From NCBI RefSeq assembly GCF_020921035.1, contig NC_063155.1, positions 21,817,294 through 21,881,293 of the forward strand: a stretch of 64,000 nt of DNA, in the 5' to 3' direction. The position numbers were made by a program, and so were the translations under genes. A model generated the notes under the pieces. That model was not told the DNA's origin. It made no database searches and saw only the letters and a program-made list of their open reading frames with translations. Origin of the DNA: Rhodamnia argentea (lineage: Eukaryota; Streptophyta; Magnoliopsida; Myrtales; Myrtaceae). Shown here in pieces: positions 50,092 to 61,948 of the stretch. How positions within the stretch are numbered: the first letter of the stretch is position 1; the number at the start of each line of letters is the position of its first letter.

Positions 50092-50643
50092 ATGCTATCT
50101 CTCCCTCCAGCTCTACACGATTGTTGTGGCCCAGACAAGAAAATGAAGAACGCCGATTTCTCGTTCGCTACTAGAGAAGATTCAAAGGAGACGAAGACCC
50201 AGATCGGCGACGAGAACGATCCCCGTCGCCACGACCCTGCATGCGCGCGTCCGGCGAGCAAAACCGCGGCATCGGCCGGCGAGCCGCGCGAGGAGTCTCC
50301 TCCCCCATCTCCAAGATTACCAGAGCATCGACAACCGCAGCCGCCGTTTGAGCATAATGCTCATATCGGTGAGGCCAAAGACGGCTTGGCACGGCCTCAG
50401 CCAGACAACGCGTGCAGCGGGCGGGAGAGGCTGAAGAGGCATCGGGGCGAGGTTGCGGGCCGGGTCCCGATACCCGACTTGTGGGGTCAAGAGATCTTCT
50501 TGAAGGACTGGATGGACTACTCAGCGTTCGACGCGTTTTTGGCACCGAAGGGGGTCGCCTCAGCCCGCGAGGTGCTGATGGCCGAGGGGCGGCGGCGGCA
50601 GGCGACTTCGAATCAGAGGCTGAAAATAGAGGGCAGGTGTTGA
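50092..50643 (+). CDS. BIC-like protein (inhibitor of cryptochromes), 183 aa
   Basis: Single-exon frame. The C-terminal part (about residues 109-183) matches the plant BIC motif: [20 protein letters not shown], then [20 protein letters not shown], then [18 protein letters not shown] and the final IEGRC. BIC1/BIC2 bind photoexcited cryptochrome 2 and stop it dimerising, so they damp blue-light signalling in the nucleus. The N-terminal half is low complexity (Pro, Glu, Arg) and probably disordered. The frame is open from 50056, but its first codon is TTG. ATGs lie at 50092 and 50143; the second has the better context (AAGAAAATG) and would give 166 aa. The conserved part is unaffected. Confidence 0.8.
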   Translation: MLSLPPALHDCCGPDKKMKNADFSFATREDSKETKTQIGDENDPRRHDPACARPASKTAASAGEPREESPPPSPRLPEHRQPQPPFEHNAHIGEAKDGLARPQPDNACSGRERLKRHRGEVAGRVPIPDLWGQEIFLKDWMDYSAFDAFLAPKGVASAREVLMAEGRRRQATSNQRLKIEGRC

Positions 50644-51132
50644 TGATGAGGGACCCTATCGTTCATAAAGCTTCTTCCCATGGATCTCCGTGGAAATCAG
50701 GCCTGCGTTAAAACTTCAGTGAACTGCGGATTTTCACTTCTTTTCTATTGTAATGAACGCTGTGGTTCCCGGCGATTTAATTCATTCGATCAGGCTGTTT
50801 CCTTGCTTGTCCTTGTGCAATCGTAACGTTCGAGATATTAAGAATCGAAATTGTAAGCAGAATTAATTTCTTTCATCTTGTTTTTTTTATTCGTTTTATC
50901 GGGGAAAAGAGAAATTAAAGGATAACCGTCGATAAATGTCTTATCAATATTTAGTAAATCGGTGTCACTCTACATGTCCAATCATGATAGAAATATAGAT
51001 ACGAACCATATCAAAATTAATACGGGGACGACATATCAAAAGTTAAAATCCCACAATCAAAATAACTTTTGAGATTAATGAAATTGCTAGCGTATTGTTT
51101 TGGAAATTTATACTGCGCGCCCTATAAATTAA
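50644..51132. other. BIC-like 3' flank
   Basis: The probable 3' untranslated region of the BIC-like gene, then AT-rich DNA with nothing recognised. Confidence 0.35.
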
Positions 51133-51770
51133 GGGATGCATGATAACCATTTCACCACTCTATTTTTCTAATTTTTTATTCTAGAGAACGAGTTTGGAAC
51201 GTAAATTCGTTTGATGCCATAATTTTATTTTCCTATGTTTGGAATAAATTTTAGTCAAAAAATAGGTTTGGAATAGAAATGAGAAGTGAAAATTCTACTT
51301 TTTTCTTTGTGGAACGGAAATAGAAATAAGAATTTTTCTTATTGTTCACTCTCCGCTCTCTCAAGTCCCCGTCGTTGGCTGCCGTTTGGTGTTCTTTGAC
51401 CGTTGGCTCCCCGATCTCCGGTTACCCCGACTAATTGTCATCCACCCGTCACAGTCCGTCGATCTTTGGCCACCGATTTCTAGCCTGCGGCCATCGGTTC
51501 CCCGATCTCCAGCCGCCGTCCGCCAATCGCATTTTGCCGATCTTCCGCCACCGTCTGTTGATAGCCGGTTTTCAACCGCCAACAATAGAAAAAAATGTTA
51601 TGCTATTATCAAACGGAGTTCTGTTTCGGAAACAGAAATTCAGTGTTGTTGTCAAACGCATTTCTCTACTCAAAAACTCGTTTAGGAAATAGAACCAGAA
51701 AATTTTATTTCTGATCAGAAATAATTTTCGAAAACAAAAATTTATTTTGTCGCTTGGGCAAAATCCATCA
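51133..51770. mobile_element. PIF/Harbinger-like element, partial
   Basis: The left terminus GGGATGCATGATAACCATTT resembles the termini of the elements at 23616 and 51908. It contains CCGATCTCCGG/CCGCC-rich text (51365-51560) and the TTTCTG/CAGAAAT words typical of the group. A clear right terminus is missing near 51770, so this is a truncated copy beside the complete one. Confidence 0.4.
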
Positions 51771-51907
51771 CCTCTTACCTCACGGCCACCTTCCCGCTCA
51801 TGTCAGCACGACTCTCACCTACTTGTCCACGTTGCTTGTGTTCCACGAGAAATCCTAGCTCACAACCCAATCAAGCACTCGAGTTCCCTCACCACCTTAG
51901 CGGGTTA

Positions 51908-52779
51908 GGACGCGCACGATGACTATTTTATTTCTCTATTTTTTTTCAAACCTGTTTCCAAAACAAGTTTGGAACAAAAATTTGTTTGGTTGCAATTCTA
52001 TTTTTTTGTTTTCAAAATAAAATTTTGTTCCATAAAAAGATTTGAAAAAGAAATGAGAAGTTAAAAATTTTAGCTTCTCTATTCCAAAAACAAAAATGAG
52101 AAAAGACCTTCGTTTTTTTTTTTTCAAGTCTTCGTCACACTCTCTTTGTTGTCCTTCCTTTGTCGGTCACCACCCACCGCTACCCCTCATTGACCTTCGT
52201 CGATCGCCCCCAACCACCGCCAGCTGTCATCGACCCCTACCCCCCCCAAGGCGCAACCACCGTCGCAGTAACCACCACCGTCGCAACCATCGTCGACATC
52301 CATCGTCCACCGCCCCTCGCTACCAACCACCGCCCTTCGACGCCAACCATCGTGAGTCATGACCATCGCCAATCACTATCGACCCCACCGCTGTCAATTA
52401 CCGATCACCGGCGCCCATCGCCGGCCACCGTCAATCGCCCACCGCCACCCAACATCTTTGGTCGCCGCAATCGTTGCCGCCGACGGAGTAAAAAATAAAT
52501 AATTTTTTTATTTTTAAACAACAAACAATATTTTATAATAATAATATTTTTTGAAAGATTTAAAAATATAAAAATGAAGTAAAAAATTTTTGTAGAAGAT
52601 TTTGTGGTAATAATATTCTAGAAGTACAAATTTTCAATCGTTATTAAACGAGTTTCTGTTCTAGGAACGGAACTTTTATATCGTTATCAAATATATTTTT
52701 TTGCTCAAAAACTCATCCGGAAACTAGAAATAGGAAAATCAATTTCTGTCCGGAAATAGAATGGTTATCATGTGTGCCC
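51908..52779. mobile_element. PIF/Harbinger-like non-autonomous element, 872 bp, TTA duplication
   Basis: Begins GGACGCGCACGATGACTATT and ends, on the other strand, GGGCACACATGATAACCATT. Both sides are flanked by TTA (51905-51907 and 52780-52782), as for PIF/Harbinger. The central CCACCG-rich block and the AT-rich part that follows it (from 52490) closely parallel 23900-24370 of the copy at 23616-24489. Open frames in the CCACCG block are compositional. No transposase. Confidence 0.6.
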
Positions 52780-53009
52780 TTAGTTCATGGACTCGCTCAT
52801 TCTTCAAAGGCAATAATTTTAGAAGAAGAAATCTTGAAAATTGGAGCCTATGTTATAGGTCGGAACATGATTGGGTTCAGGTTGGGCCGACTATAAGCCG
52901 CCGAAATCGTATTGCACAGAAATGGCCAACATGGGCTCGACCATTTTCGACTCGTCGTGATCTCCCCCGGTTTGATTGACCTAGGGCGTCGCAAGGAAGC
53001 TCTCAACAT

Positions 53010-53140
53010 GGATCAGGGCTTCTTTTAACTTCAGGCCCATATAATTGGGCCCAAAAAGCAGGTTGTTTCTGTTAGGGCTTCTTTTGTTATTAGGCCCACA
53101 GAGAATTGGGCCCAGCAAGCAGTTTGTTTCTGCTAGGGTT
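53010..53140 (+). promoter_or_regulatory. Duplicated 59-bp promoter block with site II and telo-box-like motifs
   Basis: Two adjacent copies of a unit containing AGGGCTTCTTTT, AGGCCCA, AATTGGGCCCA and GCAG-TTGTTTCTG-TAGGG. AGGCCCA occurs at 53033 and 53092. TGGGCC/GGCCCA (site II) plus TAGGGTT are the usual promoter words of plant ribosomal protein genes, and this lies upstream of RPL10A. Confidence 0.6.
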
Positions 53141-53509
53141 CACGGCGCCGCATATTTATGTTTGCTCCATCAGAAGTTGAAGAAACCTGACCGGCACCAT
53201 CATCTTCTCTCGGGTACTCTCTCTTCTCTGCATCTTCATCGACTGCTCCTTAGTTAATCAGAATCTGTGTCGTTGCATCGGTGGTTCGGATCTGTAGCAT
53301 CCTATGTTGTTCATCTGTAGCGTGTAAGAATTAGGGAAATTCTGGGTTCCGATTCAACTTGAAAATCGAGTGAGATTGGGTGATGTAGCTCATGCGTCGC
53401 TTCTATGCAAGTCTTTCATTGTGATAGCTTCGGCATTTCTTCCTGACACTTTGGTTTATGTTCCCAGGAGAGCAACTTTTTCGCATTCGGTCGGTAGAGT
53501 TTCCTGAAT

Positions 53510-55566
53510 ATGAGGTACGTGTCGATATAGTCTTGAAGCTGGGACGTTCGTATGGTCCCGCCTGATTGCTAACGTTGTGATAAGCATGTTGATTTGTGTG
53601 GGTTCATGGGTGGCTATAGTTGCCCGTGTTGTGTCTGCCAAAATGGCCAAGTAAGCAGGACCTTATGGTGGTTCACCAGTACTTGATCCGATGTGCGTGC
53701 TGTCTGTCGAATTGTTCTAAGTGGCGGGTGTCATTGAGTTATTTCCTTGACATTCTTTTTTAGTTCTGCATGCCTTCACCGGTGCATGAATTAGACTTTA
53801 ACATTGTTTGATTGGGAAGTTGGGTGTAGGAGATAGTTTTGATTGAGTGCCTATATTTCTTATCTATTGCAAGAAGGTCAGTGAGTCATATTTGGTAATG
53901 TGGAGAAGCTACCCAGGTGGAAGGTTTCACCAGAGCTCCTTGCATTTTACTTGATGCGTGCCCTCATGAGCAATGACTTATTGGAGCTTCTCTTGACTAG
54001 GAGTTCCCTGCTAATGGCCATGAGAGAATAGTTTCTTTGGTATGAAGTCATTGGTTATTTTGTAGGGTAACGGCTAAGCTGGCATTAAAAAAATTGATTT
54101 TCCGGGGCTAACCAAATATATGCTGAATAAGTTGAAAGTTCTAGCCTATTTTGAAGTGTTTTCCCTCTAATTAGTATGTGATTCTCTGGTTATACCTTGT
54201 AAGAGCACATTTTTTCTCCTGCAGTAAGCTTCAGAGTGAAGCTCTTAGAGAAGCTATCTCGGGGATCTATAGTGATTGCAATGAGAAAAAACGGAATTTC
54301 ACTGAGACCATTGAACTCCAAATTGGGTTGAAGAATTATGATCCCCAGAAAGACAAGCGTTTCAGTGGTTCTGTTAAGTTGCCACACATTCCTCGTCCGA
54401 AGATGAAGGTCTGCATGCTTGGTGATGCACAGCATGTGGAAGAGGTATCTTTTCTCTTGGTCTCTTAGTTCCTTGATTATTAAGCATATAATGTTGTTAA
54501 ATAATCCTTTGGATGTTTTGTTGTATAACAACTATAAGCTTAAAGTGTGAGCCCAATGTGGTTAAATGCTTGTTCCACTGTTCTTTCTTTTTCTCAGCTG
54601 CTCTGCTTGTTTATGAGGTTAAATCCGATGCTGTAAGCGGATATTGCGCCTTGGCTGATCATTGAATTCACTACTCCTTTACGATTACTTGATGTTATTG
54701 GTTTTAATATAGCATCGAGAGATTTTAGGCCTTTTGACGTCATCCGGAGTCGTTCATTTCAGGCAGAGAAGATAGGCCTGGATTATATGGATGTGGAAGC
54801 GTTGAAGAAGCTTAACAAGAATAAGAAACTGGTCAAGAAACTGGCAAAGAAGTACCATGCCTTTTTGGCTTCAGAAGCTGTAATTAAGCAGATCCCCCGT
54901 CTTCTAGGCCCTGGTCTAAACAAGGCAGGCAAGTTCCTTTGTGTCTGAATTTGATTCATTTACTTAATGGGTTTTTATAGATGGAGACTCTCCACTCAAA
55001 TGCAGTGCTGTCATCTTTTGCAGTTCATCGGGATATGGCTGTTGTTGACATTTTTACTGTTGTCAGTGCACATAGGGTTTCTTCTGGGCCTGCTTTATTA
55101 TTATTTTTTCTTTTGGGGGGGTGGTGGGGGGTGTTGGGTGTTGTGGGATAAGCAGGACCTGCTTTATTTGCTGGTACATGAATGACCTTTCATTTTGCAT
55201 TTGGAAGAGTTGCCCAATAATGATTCGGTCCTGACCCACCATTCTCTGATTCGCAATCACAGGGAAGTTCCCAACGCTGGTTACCCATCAGGAATCTCTG
55301 GAATCTAAGGTCAATGAGACAAAGGCCATGGTGAAGTTCCAACTAAAGAAGGTCCTTTGCATGGGTGTTGCCATCGGCAACGTCAGCATGGAAGAAAAAC
55401 AGGTTTTCCAAAATGTTCAGCTGGGCGTGAATTTCCTTGTTTCCTTGCTGAAGAAAAACTGGCAGAATGTGAGTCAATTTACTTTTCTCAGCTATTTGAA
55501 TTCATATTGGCATCAAATGTCTCACAAAAACCCCAACTACCTTTATAACCTTTTCCTTTTTGATCC

Positions 55567-55612
<46 letters not shown>

Positions 55613-55704
55613 ACTGATATAAATCATGTGTTTTTTTTTTCTGGAACCAGGTCAAGTGTCTGCACTTGAAAAGCACAATGGGAAAGCCATATCGCGTTTT
55701 CTAA
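53510..55704 (+). CDS. RPL10A: 60S ribosomal protein L10a (uL1), 216 aa, five coding exons
   Basis: Coding exons: 53510-53514 (only ATGAG), 54225-54444, 54763-54928, 55263-55468 and 55651-55704; total 651 bp. The protein starts [17 protein letters not shown], contains [27 protein letters not shown], the [23 protein letters not shown]-binding loop, and ends [10 protein letters not shown]; this is full-length uL1 of the ribosomal L1 stalk. Intron 3 (54929-55262) starts GCAAGT after GGCAG, a GC-AG intron; no GT donor nearby keeps the frame. A leader intron probably ends with the AG at 53466-53467, just upstream of the ATG exon. An unprocessed pseudogene copy lies 7 kb downstream. Confidence 0.95.
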
Positions 55705-57100
55705 GCCATTTTGCTCAATCATTTGAAGAGTTTTGTAGGCAGAGAATTAGCCGGATTCCGGTGGTGGCTGGTTGGGATGGTTCTCTCTTTTGGTTTGTTT
55801 TTTCCTCAAAGATTATGCTATTCAATACATCTAAATTTTCGTAAAATTTGTATTTCAAAGACATTGATTTTTTTTTGGGTTTGGGCCGTTCCATCAATGA
55901 TATACCTATGTAGGAATGCTCATAATAGACTGAATGCTTATTCTGTCGGTCCTCTCTCGAGGAGAGCTAAACCTGAGCAAAGCGTGTAACGAAGTAATGA
56001 AATGGATGGTCCGTGGCATGGGACGTCATCCTTGCATAGGAACGATCACAGGCCAACGGCACAGTATATTTGTATGGCGGTAGCGTTAATCTGAACTTAG
56101 TAAACATGAAATTGATTCAAGAGTCGATAAGATGTAGTCCGAACAGGAAATTGAAGTTGTATATGGGTGTACGAAATAGAAAAGCTGTTGGACAGCTCCT
56201 ATATGTTTCTTTTAGCGCATTTACCGTGTGGCGCGCACTTCTTCGATGAACGTTTCTGTTTCGTGATGGCCTCTTTCGTGATTGCGTTAGGTGTGTGTGG
56301 AAAGGCGGCCGAAAACACTCGTGGGGTGTGAGTTTTACGTATGGATTTTCAATCTCTTGCAAAGCAAGAACTGACTGTTGGTTGAGTTGGTCTCCCCGTC
56401 AAGAGGGGCTAAATTAGGATCTACAGATTAAGTTGGTTGGTGCTCCATTAGTCCTTATGTCGTATCAAGATTAAGTTGGTTGGTGCTCCCTTTGATTCCT
56501 TGAGCACGTGGAAACAACAATGGTCCAATGTCTACTGAAAAGACCAGTCACTTGGGTTGTGTCCAAAAGTCAGGGCTGCTGCGGGCAGGCTTAATGTTTA
56601 ACAGATTAGCCCCAACCCATAAGGAAAACAGAAATAAAAGACCAAATAGGGGAAAAGTCACTTCGGGTTTTTTTTTTAGTTACTTAAAAAAAAGAAAAAA
56701 GTCATGATTTTGGTTTTTGCTGGTGTTGGGATTCTGGTGCTAGTTGCGTATGTGTTTAGTTTTTTTTTAATGGGTTTAACAAAGATTGAAGCCCCAACCC
56801 ATTAAGGAAAACGGATAATATTTGAAAGACTTTTGGTTTATTATAATTTTTGTTGCTCATTTCCTCAATCCTCAATTTTGACGAAATGGGATCCCGGAAT
56901 CTTTCCAATGTGTCCGCTCAAAAAGGAACTTATAATGTGGTTTTGTGCGTGACGCTGCCTAGCTAAACTTGAATCTAATCTATGTAGATGTAAAATTGTA
57001 AATCCCATGTAGAATTGCGTATCTTAGGGAGACGATGATACACATAATGAATCAGAGATATAGCGGGGAAAAAGTCGAAGGGAGGAGGACTTGGTGAAAT
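55705..57100. other. RPL10A 3' flank and intergenic DNA
   Basis: The 3' untranslated region of RPL10A, then unassigned DNA. A short tandem duplication (GATTAAGTTGGTTGGTGCTCC at about 56427 and 56471) is visible. No gene recognised. Confidence 0.4.
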
Positions 57101-57251
57101 GAGAATGGGGGGGTTATGCGAGGTTAGGTTAGGTTTTGGCTCTTTTCGGAGCGGGGGGAGGGGCATCTTTCGGACCCGAAGCTTTGGCCAGATGCCAAGA
57201 GCCGTTCTTTTGTTTCGGGGTCGCCATCGCACCCCACTCTCGGTCTTTTTC

Positions 57252-57298
57252 CACGTGGAGGAGCGGGCGGGACGATTTCGACGTCAAAATACCACGTG
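57252..57298. promoter_or_regulatory. Pair of G-boxes upstream of the ferredoxin gene
   Basis: CACGTG at 57252-57257 and again at 57293-57298, 41 bp apart and about 120-160 bp upstream of the TATA box. G-boxes bind bHLH (PIF) and bZIP (HY5-type) factors, which fits a light-, sugar- or stress-regulated plastid gene. Confidence 0.45.
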
Positions 57299-57411
57299 CA
57301 AAAAAAAAAAGAAAGAAAGAAAGAAAATCGGGAAATAGATCGGACAGAACCCGATTTCAAACCCGATAATGACGGGCGTAGGAGTAGGGGGTCCGGCCCG
57401 CAGACGCCGCC

Positions 57412-57418
57412 TATAAAA
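57412..57418 (+). promoter_or_regulatory. TATA box of the ferredoxin gene
   Basis: CTATAAAACG in a GC-rich setting. The transcript probably starts about 30 bases downstream (near 57445). A CT-rich leader follows, with donors CTCTCG|GT at 57569 or CTCTC|GTGAGG at 57593. The leader intron then runs about 1.4 kb to the AG at 58976-58977, just before the coding exon. Confidence 0.5.
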
Positions 57419-58986
57419 CGAGGGGGGGCACGCGCGCACGGCATAGCACACCGCTGCCCTCCTCCGCTTCAGAAACTTTTTTCCCCTTTGTTCTTGTTAT
57501 TCAGCGCTTCCCCCATCCAGAAGAAAACCCTACCAAACTCCTCCGGCGCTCTTCCTCGCTCCCTCTCGGTACTCTCTCTCTCTCTCTCTCTCGTGAGGTC
57601 GTGCATGTGCATCTGTGGCTTTGATCTCTCCTGCATGTTGGTTGCTGTATCTGCATAGCCTTTGATCTGCCTGCGCTGCCTGCGCTGCCTGCGTTGTTCA
57701 ATCTGTAGCCGCGCCGTCGGCTGTTTTTTTTTTTCTGGAGCTCTCCGCCGTCTGATCTCGTGGTCCTTCTTTGGTTTTGATCTTCCCCCCTATGCTTCAG
57801 AACACGCGACTGGTTGTCGTTTTGGTTGGTGGAAGGGGCGTTTTCTCTGCGTTGGTTTGATTTGCCCCGATTGTCTGTTTTTTTTTTTTTTCGAGAGAGA
57901 ATCCCCTCCTCTCTCTTTTGAGACGCGGGACTGCCGAATTCACGAGCCTTGGGGGTTCTCTTTTGCCCCGACTTCCGCTCTTTTTGAGCTGGGTTAGATA
58001 TAGATTGTGGGCGGGAGAGGCAAAAGAGAGTGGTGAGTCGTGCTTTCCTGGCTTCTAGTTTTTGCCTGAGAGAAATGATGAGGTGTCCGTGCCTGCAGAA
58101 GTTAGCATATCAAGTTGAAAAATCTATTCTTTCGGATCATAGAGTTCGATAATTGTAGTTGGTTAATCCATCTAATTGATGAGGATACGGCCAACGATTA
58201 TCATTGCAAATTTTTGGCAGATATATGTGCTCTTAGCTATGGAATTCCTTTTCAAACTTTTAATGTTTCCCCCACTTGAGCTGCGGTAGTGTGATTTTTC
58301 CTTTTTTCAGAGGAAAGATCTCGCACCAACCCTCGTGATGTGAGTTTGAGGGTCGCCACTGCGTCTAGCGATTTGCTGTTGACGGTTGAACTCGAATGCC
58401 TGCACTAGTTATTTTGTGTGGAGCGTCAAGTGAGGACTGGGGAGCCTTTGAGCTCGTGTCTTCTCATAATGCTCCGTAGATCAATTTTGCCTTGTTTAGC
58501 ATGGGATTGGGAAGCTTTTCGGCTCCATTCCCTCATGAATTTGCACGAGGCTGACACTTACTCTCTCTCATTCGGATCGCTTGATGGATGGTTTCCTCGT
58601 GAAATTCTGTTGCTTGTGAAAAGTCGGTTTTTACCCTCCTTTTTTTTCGTTAGGAAAGAGATGGATAAGTTTGATTGTTGATGAAAGGAGCTAATCATTC
58701 GATTCTTCTGTGAAAAGGAATGGCCATCCCTCTTTTCTTATTTATGAGCGCAAGGAGTATGCAATATGTATCCTTGCTTTGCTTGAATGTACTCCCAGAT
58801 ATTAGAGCTAGTTGCAGAAGCGATCGAACGTCCTATTTCCACATGTTAATGTATGATCATTTTAGCATATTATTGTAAAACATCAAGTCTTGCGTAATGT
58901 CTTCTCCTTTTCTGTTGCTTTTCTGATTGGGCTATGAATGCACTCCTGCTTGACCTGTTGTATTACTCTGTGTACAGCTGCTAAAG

Positions 58987-59436
58987 ATGTCGGCGGTGTC
59001 TCTGTCTTCCCCCTGCATGGTCAGAGTTGCACCACCGAGGATCAATAGTGCCATCATCAAGAACCCATCTTCGCTTGGATCTGTGAATAGCGTCTCAAAG
59101 TCGTTCCGCTTGAAGTCGTCCCCTGGTTTTAGAGCATCTATGGCTGTGTACAAGATTAAGCTCATCGGACCAGACGGCCAAGAGAATGAGTTTGATGCGC
59201 CTGATGACACGTACATTCTCGACTCCGCTGAAAACGCAGGGGTTGAGCTGCCCTACTCATGCAGGGCTGGAGCTTGCTCTACTTGTGCAGGGAAGATGGT
59301 GAGCGGTATGGTGGATCAGAGCGATGGCTCGTTCCTCGACGAGAACCAAATGAAAGAGGGTTATCTACTAACCTGTGTATCGTACCCGACTTCTGATTGT
59401 GTGATTCACACCCACAAGGAAGGTGAACTGTACTGA
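58987..59436 (+). CDS. Chloroplast/plastid [2Fe-2S] ferredoxin, 149 aa
   Basis: A single coding exon that follows a leader-intron acceptor by nine bases. Residues 1 to about 51 are a Ser-rich transit peptide; the mature part begins near [10 protein letters not shown]. The cluster ligands are Cys92, Cys97, Cys100 and Cys130 in the classic CRAGACSTC ... LLTC pattern. Ferredoxin carries single electrons in the stroma from photosystem I, or back from FNR, to NADP reduction, nitrite, sulfite and lipid metabolism. The mature N-terminus ([20 protein letters not shown]) and the final EGELY resemble the non-photosynthetic (root, Fd3-like) group more than leaf Fd, but assignment by eye is tentative. 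The gene is intact. Confidence 0.92.
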   Translation: MSAVSLSSPCMVRVAPPRINSAIIKNPSSLGSVNSVSKSFRLKSSPGFRASMAVYKIKLIGPDGQENEFDAPDDTYILDSAENAGVELPYSCRAGACSTCAGKMVSGMVDQSDGSFLDENQMKEGYLLTCVSYPTSDCVIHTHKEGELY

Positions 59437-60417
59437 ATGTTCTCGCTTTCGGATTGAAGTAGGGCTTGCTTATGTCGTTTGTAGCTTTTGGCAGCGAAGG
59501 ATGATCATTAATGGCTCTGAGGAACTCTTCATTGTCGTGCGTAGCTTCCTGGTATATGTTCTTATGATGTTCTTCTGTTGGAGATAGTGTCGCATACTTA
59601 ATAACCTGCCCTGAAGATGATGGGAGACTTTGCACGGGCTCTCCTGTCTAATCGTTTTATGCCTAGGATAAACTTCTTTCAAGGATGTTTGCCGGAGAAT
59701 CTAAGGAAGAGGAAGACAAAGTGTGTTGTAATCTTGTCTAAGTTGAGGTGAAGATTTAGCCGAAGTTGGAATTTTTTTCGTTTAGAAAAGCGCATCTCGA
59801 TTAGATCAAGTATGAATCCAAAGGAACACAAGTCTTCTCATGGTCCGATGTTCATATTTACTTTCTCTCCTCCGATCAAAAGCGAAAGTAAAATCTTAAA
59901 TGTAGTTTGATACGGAGAGCTCTTTGGTTACTAGCGTTATTAACAATTCTTGGTGCTTGGCTTAATAGTAAGTTCCACAATGTTGGAAAACTGATCAATA
60001 ATTATCGACTTTTATGTTTCCTTTGTTTTGTGAATGGTGAATTAATGATTTGAAAAGTACTTTTCTAAAACCGATCGATTATGGTTTATGAAAAATAAGT
60101 GAACGGAAATATTTTTACCGTCCGTGGGAATGTGTAAACATAGTTATTGTCGATCATGAAAATATTTTTTATTGATTAATCATTTCAAGCGATATAAATT
60201 ATTATTTTTACGAAAATATTTTTAAATAATATATTTTTCGTGAAATAAACGGAGTCTTAGAATCATTGGACTTCGACGATAGTGGACTTATATATGAAAT
60301 ATTACTAATGCTTATTGATATGAGAAAGAAAATTGGAAGAATAGGCAGTACCGTAAACTCGTGCTTCTGTTTTATTGTGTGTATAGGTATTAAAAAGGGT
60401 GGGAAGATAAAAATGGA
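59437..60417. other. Ferredoxin 3' flank and AT-rich DNA
   Basis: The 3' untranslated region of the ferredoxin gene, then AT-rich sequence. No gene or clear repeat boundary recognised. Confidence 0.4.
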
Positions 60418-60744
60418 AAAATAACAAATGATTCTTGAACTTTGGTTCAATGTACAATGTGATTTTGAACTTTTAAGTTAGTTCAATGTGGTTCATGGAC
60501 TATAGATCAATTGGCAATGTGGTTCCCGAACTTTTGATACATTGTCAATTTAGTCATTGACTCATATGCAAATGTTCAATGTTTTCCCTAAACTTAAATT
60601 AGTGGAAGTATGACATTAAATATTTTTCATATAGTTCAGAAACTAAATTAAATATATACCAAAATTCCAGAGACGACATTGAATAATTTAAAAGTTCTTT
60701 AGACCATATTATACATTAGGTTAAAATTTTGTGTCATTATCTCG
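60418..60744. mobile_element. Inverted-repeat MITE-like element
   Basis: The left end (AATAACAAATGATTCTTGAAC, then TCAATGTACAATGTG, then GAACTTTTAA) is matched in reverse at the right end (GATAATGACACAAAATTTTAAC, then TAATGTATAATATGG, then GAACTTTTAA on the minus strand). About 325 bp, AT-rich and non-coding. A one-sided relative lies at about 6416-6540. Exact ends and target duplication are not resolved. Confidence 0.45.
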
Positions 60745-61107
60745 AACATCACCGCTAGCGGTGAAATAATCAAGTATATGGTTGCCACTTACATGTAAGG
60801 AAGATTGGTGTTTAGCGGCAAAGTCTGACTTTACTAAGAGAAGACATTTTGTTCATCAAACTCCATTTGTTTAGTAGAAAAATGAATGATTTGAAAATTA
60901 TTTTTCAAAAAAGGATCGTTTATAGCACCACAAAAATGATTGGACTCAAAATATTTCCATTGTCTGGGAGAAAATGTCTAGGCCTAAATTTTTCGTCAAT
61001 AAAGAAAATATTTTTTACTTACTAATTATTCCAAGAGATACAACCGATCAATTTATTTAAAAAATATTATCTAAATCATTCATTTTTCGTGAAATAATCA
61101 AAAGCCG

Positions 61108-61948
61108 CTAAAAATTCGATTTCCGGTGGCTAGCCAAATAAATGCTGAATTAGTCGAAAGTGCCCCCGTGTTTTGAAGTATTTTCCCTCCAAAGAACGGG
61201 TGATTTTCTGGCTATAGCTTCTAAGAGCATTTTTTTAGCGATTCCGACGAGAGGAAGCGGAAGTTTGCCGAGACCATTGAACTTCCAGATTGGTTTGAAG
61301 AGTTACGATCTGCAGAAAGACGAGCGTTCTGGTTGGTTCTGTTAAGTCGCCGCGCATTCCCCATCGGAAGATGAAGAAGGTATGCACAGCATGTAGAAGA
61401 AGAGGTGATCTTCATGGCTGCTGTCGGTCTCTTAGTTTCCTTGACTAGTAGGCATATGATGCCTGTTATCATCAGCTTAAAGCGTGAGCCCAATGTGGTT
61501 TGATGCTTGCTCGACTCTCCTTTCTTTTTTCTCAGCTGCTCTGCTTGTTCACGGGGTTTAAAACCAGTGCTTTACGCAGATATCGTGCCTCGGTCGATCG
61601 CCGAGTTCGCAACTCTCCTCGACCTTTTCTTGATTGTATTGGTTTCCACTGTGACATCAAGAGATTTCAGGCCTTTTGATGTGATAATGGAGAAATTCAT
61701 TTCAGGCAGAGAAGATAGGCCTTGATGGAAGAAGGTCAGCAACAAGAAGAAGCTGGACAAGAAACTGGCGAAGTAAGTATCATTCCTCTTTTGGCTTCAG
61801 AAGCTGCAACTAAAGCAGATAAAAACAAGGCAGGCAAGTTCCTTCCTGTCTAAATTTGATCTATTCACTTCATGGATTCTTGTATATGGAGACTCCGCCC
61901 CTCGGACACAGCGTCTTCGTCTTTCGCAGTTCATCGGGATATGGATGT
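61108..61948 (+). pseudogene. Unprocessed RPL10A pseudogene fragment
   Basis: This stretch parallels about 54090-55050 of the RPL10A gene in the same order and strand, introns included. It has the intron 1 end, exon 2 remnants (GCCGAGACCATTGAACTTCC, then AAGACGAGCGTTCTGG), the end of exon 2 near 61390-61405, intron 2, exon 3 remnants (AGGCAGAGAAGATAGGCCT, GACAAGAAACTGGCGAAG), the GC donor (AAGGCAGGCAAGTTCC) and part of intron 3 up to CAGTTCATCGGGATATGG. Exons 1, 4 and 5 are absent. The 5' third of exon 2 is missing, exon 3 has internal deletions, and the frame is lost. Because introns are present it arose by DNA duplication, not retrotransposition. Confidence 0.85.

Noticed and set aside
57124-57444. 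Open frames across the ferredoxin promoter
   Set aside because: GC-rich promoter sequence with TATA box and G-boxes; frames on both strands are compositional.
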